The notes under the pieces: model-generated
Told to the model about the DNA's origin: nothing
The model's database searches: none
What the model saw: only the letters and a program-made list of their open reading frames with translations
Shown here: piece by piece, positions 47,543 through 56,934 of the stretch
Numbering within the stretch: position 1 is the stretch's first letter
Layout of the letters: every line of letters starts with the position of its first letter
Assembly (NCBI RefSeq): GCF_000685215.1
Contig: NZ_ARYJ01000007.1
Span: 153,791-217,790 of the forward strand
Source: Hyphomonas jannaschiana VP2
GTDB taxonomy: Bacteria; Pseudomonadota; Alphaproteobacteria; Caulobacterales; Hyphomonadaceae
Length of the DNA: 64,000 bases
Reading direction: 5' to 3'
Translations under genes and position numbers: made by a program

Positions 47543-48793
47543 ATGCTTGATCTGTCTTTCCTCGATCCTCCCATAGAGGTCGCTGCGTCCGGACCGCGTC
47601 TGGAGTCGATTCTGACCAGATTGCGCAATCACGGCATGCGGGCTTATCCCGCGAGTGATCCCATCGATTTCGATGCGACAGAACCGCTGCTGATCGACAT
47701 GGAGAGCCTGCCCTCCGGCTTGCGGGACCGGGACATCCATCTCAGCGAAGGCGCTGAACGGCGTCCGCTTGTCCTGCTAACTCAGGACACGCAGACCGCC
47801 GAAGGTCTCGACGTCCTGATCGTCAGCCAGGATAGCGACCTCGAAATGCTGAAGGCCCGCCTGACTTCACTCGTCCGCCGCCAGGCGCGGACAGCCGAAT
47901 TCCGTATCCGCATGGAAACTGCGGCTTCTTTTGGCGTGGCCGATGTTCAGCCTGTTTCAGAACGCCGCCCGGAAGTCCTGTATCTGGGAGACGGCGGCGC
48001 CGGCTTCTTTGCCCTTCGTTCCGCACTGAAAGCCCACGACATTCCTGTTACCGCGGCGCTCACCCTAAGGACAGCGGCCGACTATCTGAAATCCGGACGC
48101 TTCGCCGCCGTGCTTGCAGACCTGACGCCGGCCGGAGGAGACGCCGCCAATTATATCGACTGGGGCCGCGCTGAAGCCTCGCTCACGGGCACCCCACTCT
48201 TCGTCCTGGCCCAACCGGGCGCCGACCTCTCCGAGGCACATCTCGCCGCTCTGATGGTCAGCACAGACCTCGTCGAACAGTCGGGCGATGCAGAAGCGCT
48301 CGCCGGAAGAATTTCACGCGCGATCAGCCATCATGCGGCGAGCGCGCCTGTCCTGCCCGCGCAATTACAGGCCACGCCGTCTGTCGATCCGGACACCGGC
48401 CTGTTTCATCGTGAATTCATCAAGGCACACCTGGACCGGCAGATCGCCCTGTCGTCAGAGCGCGGCGAGCCGCTCTGTGTCCTGACGATCAAACTTGACG
48501 ATGCGCATACAGGCAGGCTTCCGGATCTGGCGCAGCTCACACGAACCTGCGTCAGGGACACCGACTGCATTGCCCACTTCGGAAATGGGACGATCATCAT
48601 CTCCACCCCGCACACGCCCTATCGCGGTGCCGTGCGTCTGGCAGAAAGACTGATGATCAAACTCACGCGCAATTCCGACTTTGACGGCCTCACCCTCAGC
48701 TGGCGCGTTGTCGAAAAACGGTCCTACCACACCGCTGGCACCCTGCTCGCCGAAGGCCTGTCCGGCCCCTATACACGGGAATATGCCGCCTAG
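47543..48793 (+). CDS. PopA-like protein: two receiver-like domains and a degenerate GGDEF domain
   Basis: About 416 residues in three parts. Residues 1-115 are receiver-like, with Asp52 in PLLIDMES as a possible phosphoacceptor. Residues about 140-265 are a second receiver-like domain (PEVLYLGDGGAGFF, AVLADLTPAGG). From about 280 a GGDEF-type domain begins with DPDTGLFHREF, but the active-site GGDEF is GNGTI (347-351), so it should not make c-di-GMP. The allosteric I-site R338-D-T-D341 sits exactly five residues before, as in c-di-GMP-binding proteins. Caulobacter PopA has this layout and delivers CtrA for ClpXP degradation after binding c-di-GMP. The start is ATG 47543 or TTG 47537. Confidence 0.78.
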   Translation: MLDLSFLDPPIEVAASGPRLESILTRLRNHGMRAYPASDPIDFDATEPLLIDMESLPSGLRDRDIHLSEGAERRPLVLLTQDTQTAEGLDVLIVSQDSDLEMLKARLTSLVRRQARTAEFRIRMETAASFGVADVQPVSERRPEVLYLGDGGAGFFALRSALKAHDIPVTAALTLRTAADYLKSGRFAAVLADLTPAGGDAANYIDWGRAEASLTGTPLFVLAQPGADLSEAHLAALMVSTDLVEQSGDAEALAGRISRAISHHAASAPVLPAQLQATPSVDPDTGLFHREFIKAHLDRQIALSSERGEPLCVLTIKLDDAHTGRLPDLAQLTRTCVRDTDCIAHFGNGTIIISTPHTPYRGAVRLAERLMIKLTRNSDFDGLTLSWRVVEKRSYHTAGTLLAEGLSGPYTREYAA

Positions 48794-51700
48794 GCACTGA
48801 CGAGGCCCGCTGCGGCTTCCAGTTCTTTCAGGAATGCACGGACCCGTCCCAGGCGCGTAACTGCATCGCCACCGGTGAAAGAGTGAACGAGTTTCGAATC
48901 CGGCCGCAGACGCAGGACATTCGGACGTGACCGGACGATCTCCATCAGGCGCGCCGGGTCCAGAACCGTATCCTGCCGGAAGGCAAAGACGGCACCCTTG
49001 TCGCCCGCATCCAGCTTCTCGATGCCGAGCGATTTGCACTGCACCTTGATCGCGGTGACTTCCAGCAATTGCTTCGTTGCATCAGGCAAGGGTCCGAACC
49101 GGTCGATCAGCTCAGCCGCGAAGCCTTCCCGCTCCTGGCTGGTCGAAATATCGGACAGGCGCCGGTACAGCGACAAGCGGATGGACAGGTCTTCGACATA
49201 GTCTTCCGGGATCAGAACGGCGACACCCATATTGATCTGCGGAGACCAGTCATCGGCCACTTCGTCTTCACCCTGCGCACCCGCTTTCAGCGCATTGACC
49301 GCATCTTCCAGCATGGACTGGTACAGCTCGACACCAACTTCCCGGACATGGCCGGACTGCTGGTCCCCCAGCAAATTGCCTGATCCGCGCATGTCGAGGT
49401 CGTGGCTGGCCAGCTGGAAGCCCGCGCCAAGGCTGTCGAGCGACTGCAACACGCGCAGGCGGCGTTCCGCGGTTTCCGTGATCACCTTGTCCCGCGGCGT
49501 GGTGAAGTAAGCATAGGCACGCAGCTTTGAGCGCCCGACCCGGCCGCGCAGCTGATAGAGCTGAGCGAGGCCGAACATGTCTGCGCGGTGAATGATCAAT
49601 GTGTTCGCACGCGGAATATCCAGACCACTCTCGACAATCGTCGTGGACAGCAGCACATCATATTTGCCCTCATAGAAGGCCGTCATGATGTCTTCGAGCT
49701 CCCCTGCCCCCATCTGGCCGTGGGCCACAATGAAGGAAACTTCCGGCACGTTCTCTGTCAGGAACCGTTCCAGCTTGTCGAGATCCTGAATACGCGGCGC
49801 GACGAAGAAGGCCTGCCCCCCGCGATACTTCTCCCGCAACAGCGCTTCGCGAAGCGTCACTGTGTCTTCTTCGGTGATATAGGTCCGCACCGAAAGGCGA
49901 TCGACAGGCGGGGTCGCGATGATCGAAAGATCCCGGATACCGGTCAGCGCCATCTGCAACGTCCGCGGTATAGGGGTGGCTGACAATGTCAGCACGTGTA
50001 CGTCGGCCTTGAGCTCTTTGAGGCGTTCCTTGTGCTTCACACCGAAACGCTGCTCTTCATCGACGATCAGCAGGCCCATGCGCTTGAACTCGATGCCCTT
50101 GGCCAGGAGCGCGTGCGTTCCGACAACGACATCCACACTGCCATCCGTCAGGCCGGCACGGGTTTCCGATGCCTCTTTGGCGCTGACGAGTCTGGAGAGA
50201 TGACGCACTTTGAGCGGCCATCCGGCGAAGCGTTCTTCGAAGGTCTTGAAATGCTGACGCGCGAGCAATGTCGTCGGTGCGATCACAGCGACCTGCTTGC
50301 CGCTCATGGCCGCCACGAACGCCGCGCGTAGAGCAACTTCGGTTTTCCCGAACCCCACATCCCCGCAGACCAGGCGATCCATCGGACGGCCGGACCCAAG
50401 GTCCCCCAGCACATCCTCAATGGCGTTCAGCTGGTCATCGGTTTCCTCATAGGGGAAGCGCGCCGCAAACTCCTCATAGATACCCTGACCGGCATTGACC
50501 GCGTCCGCGCGCTTGAGCTCCCGCGCAGCCGCAATCGCCATCAGCTCCGCCGCCATTTCAAGAATGCGCTTCTTGGCCTTGGCCTTGCGGTTCTGCCAGC
50601 CTGCTCCGCCCAGCCGATCAAGCTGGCTTTCAGCTTCTTCCGAACCATAGCGCGAAATCAGGTCGATATTTTCGACAGGCAGGAAAATCGTGTCCCCGCC
50701 GGAATATTCGAGCTGGAGGCAGTCATGCGGGGCGCCGGTGACTTCCAGCGTCTTCAGACCGACATAACGGCCCACCCCATGATCGACGTGCACAACAAGA
50801 TCGCCGGCATTCAGTGTAGCGGCATCGGTGATGAAGTTGGCCGTCTTCCGCTTGCGGCGCGGTGCAGCAAGGCGGTCACCCAGAATGTCGGCTTCTGAAA
50901 TTACCGCCAGGTCTTTGCTGACGAAGCCGGTTTCCAGTGGAATTTCGACGACGGAAGTCTCGGCTTTTCTCGCCGCCTCCAGCGAGTGGACCTGAACCAG
51001 ATCATCCAGGCCGTGGTCAGCGAGCACATTGATCAGACGGTCTGCGGACCCCGTCGACCACGCGGCAAACACCACATGGCGCCCGGATTTGCGGAGATCC
51101 TTCGTATGAGCAATCGTTGCCTCGAAGATGTTCTCCTGGCTCATCATCCGCTCTGGCGCGAAATCGCGGCCGCGCCGGACTTCCATGTCGTAGTGGCCAG
51201 GTGCAGGTTCAGCCGGATTGAACCGGGCAACAGGATGCGCCGCCAGTGACCGCTCCAGTTCGGCAGGATCCAGGTACAATTGTTCCGGCGCGAGCACTTT
51301 TGCCGCTCGGGCATCGCCAGCGCCCGCCTCTAGCCGCGCCTGATAATAGTCAGCCGCCTGCGAGAGACGCTCTGCCGCCGCTTCGCCGGAAAGATGACCG
51401 AAGCCGATCAGCGCTTCATCACCGATATAGTCGAACAGCGTGTCCAGCGACTCGTGGAAAAGCGGGAGCCACGCCTCAACGCCCTGCCGGCGGATGGACG
51501 CCCGGGCCGCTTCATACATCGGATCGCCCGATGGCGGACCGAAGACTTCGAGGTACTTCTCCCGAAATCGGCTGAGCACATCATCGTCGAACAGGATCTC
51601 GCTCACCGGCGCGAACGCAACGGACCTCGTCTCACCGGTTGAGCGCTGGGTTTCTGTGTCGAACGTCCGGAGTGTTTCCAGCGTATCGCCGAAGAAATCC

Positions 51701-52251
51701 AGCCGCAGTGGCTCACCTGCTGTGGGCGGGAAGATGTCGATGATCCCGCCACGAATGGCGTATTCGCCCTGTTCCCTGACGGTGCTCGCGCGAACGTATC
51801 CGTTCACAAGCAAATAGTCGTTCAGCTCTTTCTGGCTGACCGTCTGCCCGGATGTCATCGAAAATGACGCGCGCCGCATCGTTTCAACCGGCGGAACCCG
51901 CTGGACGATAGACGTCGCGGTGGTGACAACCAGCAACGGCCCCTGCTCAGGCTCGTAGCGGGACAAACGCGCAAGCGCAGCGCAGCGGCGGGCCGCGACA
52001 CTGGCCGTCGGGCTGACCCGGTCATAAGGCAGCGTATCCCATCCCGGCAGGTCGACCTGATCCAGACGAGGCGAGATGAACTCGGCCAGACGGCGCGCCG
52101 TCGCTGCCGTCTTGTCATCCCGGGCGACATAAATGCCGACACCGCCCCGCGCCTCAAGGGCGGGAATGAAGGCCATCAGGTCCGCACCGAAAGGTGCACC
52201 GCCAAGTGCGGCTGGACCGCTCAGGGATTTCAGGAGTTCGACAGGTGTCAT
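48790..52251 (-). CDS. mfd: Transcription-repair coupling factor
   Basis: An 1153-residue DNA translocase that removes RNA polymerase stalled at lesions and recruits UvrA. The N-terminal UvrB-like region is followed by the RNA polymerase interaction domain (VVHVDHGVGRYVGLKTLEV), the helicase core with GDVGFGKTEVALRAAF and IVDEEQRFGVKHKERLK, the TRG motif area around HDLDMRGSGNLLGDQQSGH, and the C-terminal regulatory domain. The ATG at 52251 gives the usual length. Its stop overlaps by four bases the convergent PopA-like gene. The adjacent sdhE and recG are common neighbours in Alphaproteobacteria. Confidence 0.97.
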   Translation of the reverse strand: MTPVELLKSLSGPAALGGAPFGADLMAFIPALEARGGVGIYVARDDKTAATARRLAEFISPRLDQVDLPGWDTLPYDRVSPTASVAARRCAALARLSRYEPEQGPLLVVTTATSIVQRVPPVETMRRASFSMTSGQTVSQKELNDYLLVNGYVRASTVREQGEYAIRGGIIDIFPPTAGEPLRLDFFGDTLETLRTFDTETQRSTGETRSVAFAPVSEILFDDDVLSRFREKYLEVFGPPSGDPMYEAARASIRRQGVEAWLPLFHESLDTLFDYIGDEALIGFGHLSGEAAAERLSQAADYYQARLEAGAGDARAAKVLAPEQLYLDPAELERSLAAHPVARFNPAEPAPGHYDMEVRRGRDFAPERMMSQENIFEATIAHTKDLRKSGRHVVFAAWSTGSADRLINVLADHGLDDLVQVHSLEAARKAETSVVEIPLETGFVSKDLAVISEADILGDRLAAPRRKRKTANFITDAATLNAGDLVVHVDHGVGRYVGLKTLEVTGAPHDCLQLEYSGGDTIFLPVENIDLISRYGSEEAESQLDRLGGAGWQNRKAKAKKRILEMAAELMAIAAARELKRADAVNAGQGIYEEFAARFPYEETDDQLNAIEDVLGDLGSGRPMDRLVCGDVGFGKTEVALRAAFVAAMSGKQVAVIAPTTLLARQHFKTFEERFAGWPLKVRHLSRLVSAKEASETRAGLTDGSVDVVVGTHALLAKGIEFKRMGLLIVDEEQRFGVKHKERLKELKADVHVLTLSATPIPRTLQMALTGIRDLSIIATPPVDRLSVRTYITEEDTVTLREALLREKYRGGQAFFVAPRIQDLDKLERFLTENVPEVSFIVAHGQMGAGELEDIMTAFYEGKYDVLLSTTIVESGLDIPRANTLIIHRADMFGLAQLYQLRGRVGRSKLRAYAYFTTPRDKVITETAERRLRVLQSLDSLGAGFQLASHDLDMRGSGNLLGDQQSGHVREVGVELYQSMLEDAVNALKAGAQGEDEVADDWSPQINMGVAVLIPEDYVEDLSIRLSLYRRLSDISTSQEREGFAAELIDRFGPLPDATKQLLEVTAIKVQCKSLGIEKLDAGDKGAVFAFRQDTVLDPARLMEIVRSRPNVLRLRPDSKLVHSFTGGDAVTRLGRVRAFLKELEAAAGLVSA

Positions 52252-52303
52252 GCCAGACCTTCAGACACAGTTAGGCCGTGAGCCCGGCCGCCGAAGCGTC
52301 TGC

Positions 52304-52564
52304 TCAACCGGCCTGCGCGGCGTACTTGAATGCGATCAATTGGTCCAGAACCGGGCTGCTCTGATCGTCAGGAACCTCAGCCTGACCCACCAGCCAGGCA
52401 TAAACTTCCCAGTCAGGCAGGTTCAGCAGCGCCTCGAATTGGTCGAGTTCGCTTTCACCATATTGATCAAGGTGTTGGTCGGCAAAACTACCCATCAGGA
52501 GGTCCATTTCCCGGAATCCCCGGCGCCAGGCGCGGAATTTCAGTTTACGGCGGCGGGCATCCAT
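52304..52564 (-). CDS. sdhE: Succinate dehydrogenase flavinylation factor SdhE
   Basis: An 86-residue DUF339 protein. It contains the signature RGFREMDLLMGSFADQHL (about 15-32), in which the RGxxE motif is needed for covalent FAD attachment to SdhA, and the acidic-aromatic LLNLPDWEVYAWLVG. The ATG at 52564 follows GGAGAG; a long upstream frame is not credible. It is divergent from recG and upstream of mfd on the same strand. Confidence 0.93.
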   Translation of the reverse strand: MDARRRKLKFRAWRRGFREMDLLMGSFADQHLDQYGESELDQFEALLNLPDWEVYAWLVGQAEVPDDQSSPVLDQLIAFKYAAQAG

Positions 52565-52661
52565 GGGCAGCTCTCCTTGGTCTGTGGAAAGACATAAGGC
52601 CTTTCCCGCTCGGGTCAAAGCGGCGTTGTGCCATCGAGGGGCGCAGCTTAGGTTCGCCAGG

Positions 52662-54722
52662 ATGCGAGACGAGCGACTCTTCCCCCTGTTCGAGCCTTTG
52701 GATTCCCTGTCGGGCGTCGGGCCGAAGCTGAAGCCAGCACTGGAGCGGCTGGTGGATGGTGAGCACGTCTGGGACTTGTTGCTGCACCTGCCGGAACGCT
52801 GGGTCGACCGCCGGGTCCGCCCTTCGATCGATTCCACCGAATTTGGTGAGGTCGCCACCGTCAAAGGCGAAGTCCACGCTTATCACCCGCCTTACAATGA
52901 AAAGTCCCCGCACCGGGTGCAGCTGTATGATGGGACGGGCTTTCTCACGCTTGCCTTTTTCCGGGCCGATGGCCGCTGGCTGCAAGGGCAGTTTCCGATG
53001 GGAAAGGAGCGGGTCGTCTCAGGCCGGATCGAGGACTATCGCGGCGAGCGGCAGATGACGCATCCGGACTACATTGTCGATCCGGCACGCGGCGCGCTGC
53101 CTCCCGCCGTTGAGCCGATCTATGGCCTCACCGCGGGCCTCACAAACAAACGGGTCCATGGGTTTGCGGAACAGGCTTTGGAACGCGTGCCGGATGATCT
53201 GCCGGAATGGGCCGATAGTGGCCTGATCGAAGCCAAACGCTGGCCGGACTTCAAGGAAGCGCTTCAATGGCTGCACAGCCCGGAGACGTATGACGAAGAG
53301 AAGTTTGCGTTGGCCCGTGAACGTCTGGCCTATGACGAGGCCCTGGCCCGGGAAAGCGCGTTTGCACTGGCGCGGATGGCGCGCAAACGCCGGTCAGCGC
53401 CGAGTGTCCCAAAAGCGGAGGAACGGATCGCAGCCCTGATCCGCTCCCTGCCCTTTGCACCCACCGGAGCGCAAATGCGGGCCTCGGACCAGATCGCGGA
53501 AGACATGGCTGGCACCTCCCCCATGCGGCGGATGCTGCAAGGCGATGTCGGCGCGGGCAAGACGCTGGTCGGCGCAATGGCTGCCGTGCAAGCGGCCGCA
53601 GGCGGTTTTCAGTCCGCCTTCATGGCACCGACGGAAGTGCTCGCCCGCCAGCAATATGAAACCCTGACAAGACTCCTCTCTCCGCTTGGCTACACTGTTG
53701 CGGCCCTCTCAGGACGTGACAAAGGCACCGCGCGGGAAGCGACGCTGATGGGACTTGCCGATGGCTCGATCCAGATCGTCGCCGGGACGCACGCCTTGTT
53801 CCAGGAGGCTGTTCGCTTCAGGAATCTCGGCCTGGTCATTGTGGATGAACAGCACCGCTTTGGTGTAGCCGACAGGATGAAGCTGGCTGGCAAGGCAACC
53901 AGCCCGCACATGCTGGTCATGAGCGCAACGCCCATTCCGCGCACGCTCGCTCAGGCCGTCAATGGCGATCTTGATGTGTCCATTCTCGACGAGAAGCCCG
54001 CCGGGCGGAAGCCGGTCGAAACGCGGGCCATTCCCGATACCCGCATGGAAGAAGTTATCGATGCCGTCGGGCGCGCCGTCAGCCGTGGTGAGCGGGTCTT
54101 CTGGGTCTGCCCGAAAGTGGACGTGGATGACGATGATTCCACGGCGGTCGGCCGCCACGCGATGCTGTCCAGACAACTCAAGGCACCGGTCGGCCTTGTC
54201 CATGGCCGCTTGAAAGCCGCTGAAAAAGACGCCGCGCTGGAAGACTTCCGCACGGGCGCCACGCGCGTGCTGGTCGCCACAACGGTGATCGAAGTCGGTG
54301 TGGATGTGCCGGAAGCGACGATCATGGTCATTGAGCGCGCCGAGGGCTTTGGCCTGGCACAACTCCACCAGTTGAGAGGCCGTGTCGGCCGCGGCGACAA
54401 GCCATCCTATTGTCTCCTCCTGTACCGTCCGCCTCTTGGAGACATGGCACGGGAAAGAATCGAGACATTGCGGCGGACCGATGACGGATTTGAAATCGCC
54501 GAAGCAGATTTCAAACTCCGCGGGCCTGGAGACATTCTTGGTCTGCGCCAGGCGGGCGCGACCGATTACCGGGTGATCGATCTCTCAAAAGACGCGGCGC
54601 TTCTTGCGATCGCCGCAAAAGACGCCGAAGCGCTCGTCACTTCGGATCCTGATCTTGAGTCGGTTCGGGGCCGGGCCCTGCGTCTGGTGAGGGAGCTGAT
54701 GGTTCCCCGGACTCTGTCTTAG
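52662..54722 (+). CDS. recG: ATP-dependent DNA helicase RecG
   Basis: A 686-residue helicase that remodels stalled forks and Holliday junctions. The N-terminal wedge OB domain (about 55-150, SIDSTEFGEVATVKGEVHAY) is followed by motif I GDVGAGKTLVGAMA, motif II VIVDEQHRFGV, and the later RGRVGRGDKPSYCLLLY and LKLRGPGDILGLRQAG. The ATG at 52662 gives the typical start (MRDERLFPLFEPLDSLSGVG); the long upstream extension is rejected. Its last 86 bases overlap the convergent DUF502 gene. Confidence 0.95.
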   Translation: MRDERLFPLFEPLDSLSGVGPKLKPALERLVDGEHVWDLLLHLPERWVDRRVRPSIDSTEFGEVATVKGEVHAYHPPYNEKSPHRVQLYDGTGFLTLAFFRADGRWLQGQFPMGKERVVSGRIEDYRGERQMTHPDYIVDPARGALPPAVEPIYGLTAGLTNKRVHGFAEQALERVPDDLPEWADSGLIEAKRWPDFKEALQWLHSPETYDEEKFALARERLAYDEALARESAFALARMARKRRSAPSVPKAEERIAALIRSLPFAPTGAQMRASDQIAEDMAGTSPMRRMLQGDVGAGKTLVGAMAAVQAAAGGFQSAFMAPTEVLARQQYETLTRLLSPLGYTVAALSGRDKGTAREATLMGLADGSIQIVAGTHALFQEAVRFRNLGLVIVDEQHRFGVADRMKLAGKATSPHMLVMSATPIPRTLAQAVNGDLDVSILDEKPAGRKPVETRAIPDTRMEEVIDAVGRAVSRGERVFWVCPKVDVDDDDSTAVGRHAMLSRQLKAPVGLVHGRLKAAEKDAALEDFRTGATRVLVATTVIEVGVDVPEATIMVIERAEGFGLAQLHQLRGRVGRGDKPSYCLLLYRPPLGDMARERIETLRRTDDGFEIAEADFKLRGPGDILGLRQAGATDYRVIDLSKDAALLAIAAKDAEALVTSDPDLESVRGRALRLVRELMVPRTLS

Positions 54723-55434
54723 TCGCTTTGCCATTTGCGGCTTCGATGGCCGCCTTCACATCCGGATGCTCGGGCACAACGAGACCTGCCGAAAGGATCA
54801 TCCGGGCGCCCTCTTCAACGCTCATGTGTAGTTTGATCGTGTTTTCGGCTTTCACGAACATGATGAAGCCGGATGTCGGGTTCGGCGTCGTTGGCACGAA
54901 CACGCCAATGTAGTCTTCGCTGAGGTGCGTCCTGACTTCACCGCGCGCAGGCGCAGCCACAAAGCCAAGACACCAGCTGTCTGCCCTTGGAAACTGGATC
55001 AGAACGCATTCACGGAACTGTTCTGTCGGATTGTTGGCAAAGACATCGACCAGCTGCTTGAATGAAGAATAGACCGTTCTCACAATCGGGATCTGGCTCA
55101 ATACACGGTCGGTGATGACGACAACCGAACGTCCCAGAAGGTTCGTCGTGATCGCCCCCAGAATGGTCAGGAACAGGACCAGTACGATCACACCGAAACC
55201 CGGAACCGCATAGTTCAGGTAGGTCTCCGGCCGCAGGGATTCCGGCAGAATCGGAACCACGCGCTGATCGATGTAATTGATGAAGAATTGCAGGATGGCG
55301 AAGGTCACCACGATCGGCAGCGCAATGACCATGCCGGCAAAGAATCGCGCCCGCAGCCAGGCCCAGGCACTGACACGAGGCAGCTTCTCTACCTCAAGAA
55401 TGCCCATGTCCTTTTTCTTTGGCTTCTTAGCCAT
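54637..55434 (-). CDS. DUF502-family membrane protein
   Basis: A 265-residue DUF502 protein with two membrane helices (about 25-55 and 75-105) and a conserved C-terminal soluble part. Family landmarks are the opening ARFFAGMVIALPIVVTFAI, the IPIVRTVYSSFKQLVDVF block, and VPTTPNPTSGFIMFV. The N-terminus is basic (AKKPKKKD). The tail, after GLVVPEHPDV, is Pro/Glu/Asp rich. The function is unknown. It converges on recG with an 86-base overlap, so the tail is coded on one strand and the recG end on the other. Confidence 0.85.
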   Translation of the reverse strand: MAKKPKKKDMGILEVEKLPRVSAWAWLRARFFAGMVIALPIVVTFAILQFFINYIDQRVVPILPESLRPETYLNYAVPGFGVIVLVLFLTILGAITTNLLGRSVVVITDRVLSQIPIVRTVYSSFKQLVDVFANNPTEQFRECVLIQFPRADSWCLGFVAAPARGEVRTHLSEDYIGVFVPTTPNPTSGFIMFVKAENTIKLHMSVEEGARMILSAGLVVPEHPDVKAAIEAANGKATKTESGEPSAPSPDAGPGPEPTQDQDPK

Positions 55435-55520
55435 TTACGGAGACTCCTTCCCGACCGCGCGTCATGCTCTCGCAAGGGAAGAGCTTGGCGGGCTCTTTCT
55501 TCCCTGCAATTGTGGCGAAG

Positions 55521-56531
55521 ATGGGAAGTAACGAACAGATCGCAACAGCGCTAGAGACCTGGGCCGGTGCAAAATTCGGTGCAGACAGCAAAGTTGACGC
55601 ATTAACGCGTCTTTCGGGCGGTGCCAGTCAGGAAACCTGGGCTTTTGACGTCGTGACGGACAAGGGCAAAACGCCCCTGATTCTCCGCAGGGCGCCGGGC
55701 GGCGTTGAAGCAGCCCGCTCCTCTGAAGCCATTGGGCTGGCCATGGAAGCAACCCTGCTGACACACGCCTCAAAAGCTGGCGTGCCTGTCCCGCCGGTCC
55801 TCGGCGTGTTCGAAAACGATCCCGATCTGGGCCAGTGCTTCGTCATGGACCGGATCCGCGGAGAAACGCTTGGCCGGAAAATTCTACGCGACGACGAATA
55901 CGCGGCGGCACGCAACGTTCTCGCCCGGCAATGCGGCGAAGCACTGGCTGGCATTCATTCCATATCCCCGGATACGTTACCGGACCTCCCCGTCAGCAAT
56001 GGCATCAACCAGCTGGAAAAATACGAAGCGATCTACCGTGCCTTCAAACTCCCGCGGCCCGTGTTCGAACTTGCCTTTTCCTGGTTGAAGGCAAATGCGC
56101 CTGAACCGCTTCCGGTCGTGTTGGTGCACGGGGATTTCCGGCTCGGCAATCTGATGGTTTCCGAAAAGGGGCTGGCTTCCGTTCTCGACTGGGAACTCGC
56201 CCATATCGGCGATCCGCGCGAGGACATCGCATGGCTCTGCGTCAATTCCTGGCGCTTCGGAAATGTTGAAAAGCGCGTCGGCGGCTTCGGTGACCTTCCC
56301 GACTTGCTGGATGCCTATGCCACAGCGGGGGGCGCGACACTCCAACCGCGCGACATCGACTGGTGGGAGATTATGGGCAGCCTGAAATGGGGCATCATGT
56401 GCATGATCATGTACGAGGCCTACCGCTCAGGCGCAGACCCGAGCGTGGAGCGCGCGGCAATCGGCCGGCGTGTTTCCGAAACAGAGATTGATCTCGTGAA
56501 CCTGCTGGAAGGGATACGCAACGATGCATGA
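55521..56531 (+). CDS. Aminoglycoside-phosphotransferase-fold (ACAD11-like) phosphotransferase family protein
   Basis: About 336 residues with a protein-kinase-like fold. The ATP region is LSGGASQETWAFDVV to PLILRRAPGG, the catalytic loop is VLVHGDFRLGNLMVSE with Asp as base, and the metal site is VLDWELAHIGDPREDIAWL. In human ACAD11 such a domain is fused to an acyl-CoA dehydrogenase and phosphorylates 4-hydroxyacyl-CoA. Here the next gene is a DUF6285 protein but no dehydrogenase is adjacent. The start is weakly supported: ATG 55521 was chosen over the longer frame at 55464. Confidence 0.85.
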   Translation: MGSNEQIATALETWAGAKFGADSKVDALTRLSGGASQETWAFDVVTDKGKTPLILRRAPGGVEAARSSEAIGLAMEATLLTHASKAGVPVPPVLGVFENDPDLGQCFVMDRIRGETLGRKILRDDEYAAARNVLARQCGEALAGIHSISPDTLPDLPVSNGINQLEKYEAIYRAFKLPRPVFELAFSWLKANAPEPLPVVLVHGDFRLGNLMVSEKGLASVLDWELAHIGDPREDIAWLCVNSWRFGNVEKRVGGFGDLPDLLDAYATAGGATLQPRDIDWWEIMGSLKWGIMCMIMYEAYRSGADPSVERAAIGRRVSETEIDLVNLLEGIRNDA

Positions 56532-56907
56532 TGCGCCCTCAACCAAGGAACTGGTGGAAGCGGTGAAGCGCTTCATCGACGACACGGCGTCTCCACAACT
56601 TACCGGTCATGCCGCCTTTCACGCACGTGTCGCGTCCAACGTGCTTTCCACGCTTATCCGGGAACTGGAACAGCGCCCGGAAGCCGAATCGGCCGAACGG
56701 GCCCGGCTTGTTGCGCTTCTGGGCGCCGCGCCGGATACATCACTGGAAGACCTCAATCGGGACCTATGCAAACGCATACAGTCCGGCGAGATGGACCTTT
56801 CCTCAGATGGCCTGCTGGACCATCTAAAAACCACCACAATTGCACAGTTGTCTATCGACCAACCTCGTTATTCAGGGCTGGCTCTCGCGTTGCAAGCACG
56901 TGGCTGA
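56524..56907 (+). CDS. DUF6285-family protein
   Basis: A 127-residue, mostly helical protein with the family opening APSTKELVEAVKRFIDD and the later ARLVALLG, then RIQSGEMD. Its genes are commonly found beside ACAD11-like phosphotransferase genes, as here, where it overlaps the phosphotransferase by eight bases. The function is unknown. A partner role in hydroxyacyl-CoA breakdown is inferred from that linkage. Confidence 0.78.
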   Translation: MHDAPSTKELVEAVKRFIDDTASPQLTGHAAFHARVASNVLSTLIRELEQRPEAESAERARLVALLGAAPDTSLEDLNRDLCKRIQSGEMDLSSDGLLDHLKTTTIAQLSIDQPRYSGLALALQARG

Positions 56908-56934
56908 GCCACAGCCGCAACCGGACCTCTGATC

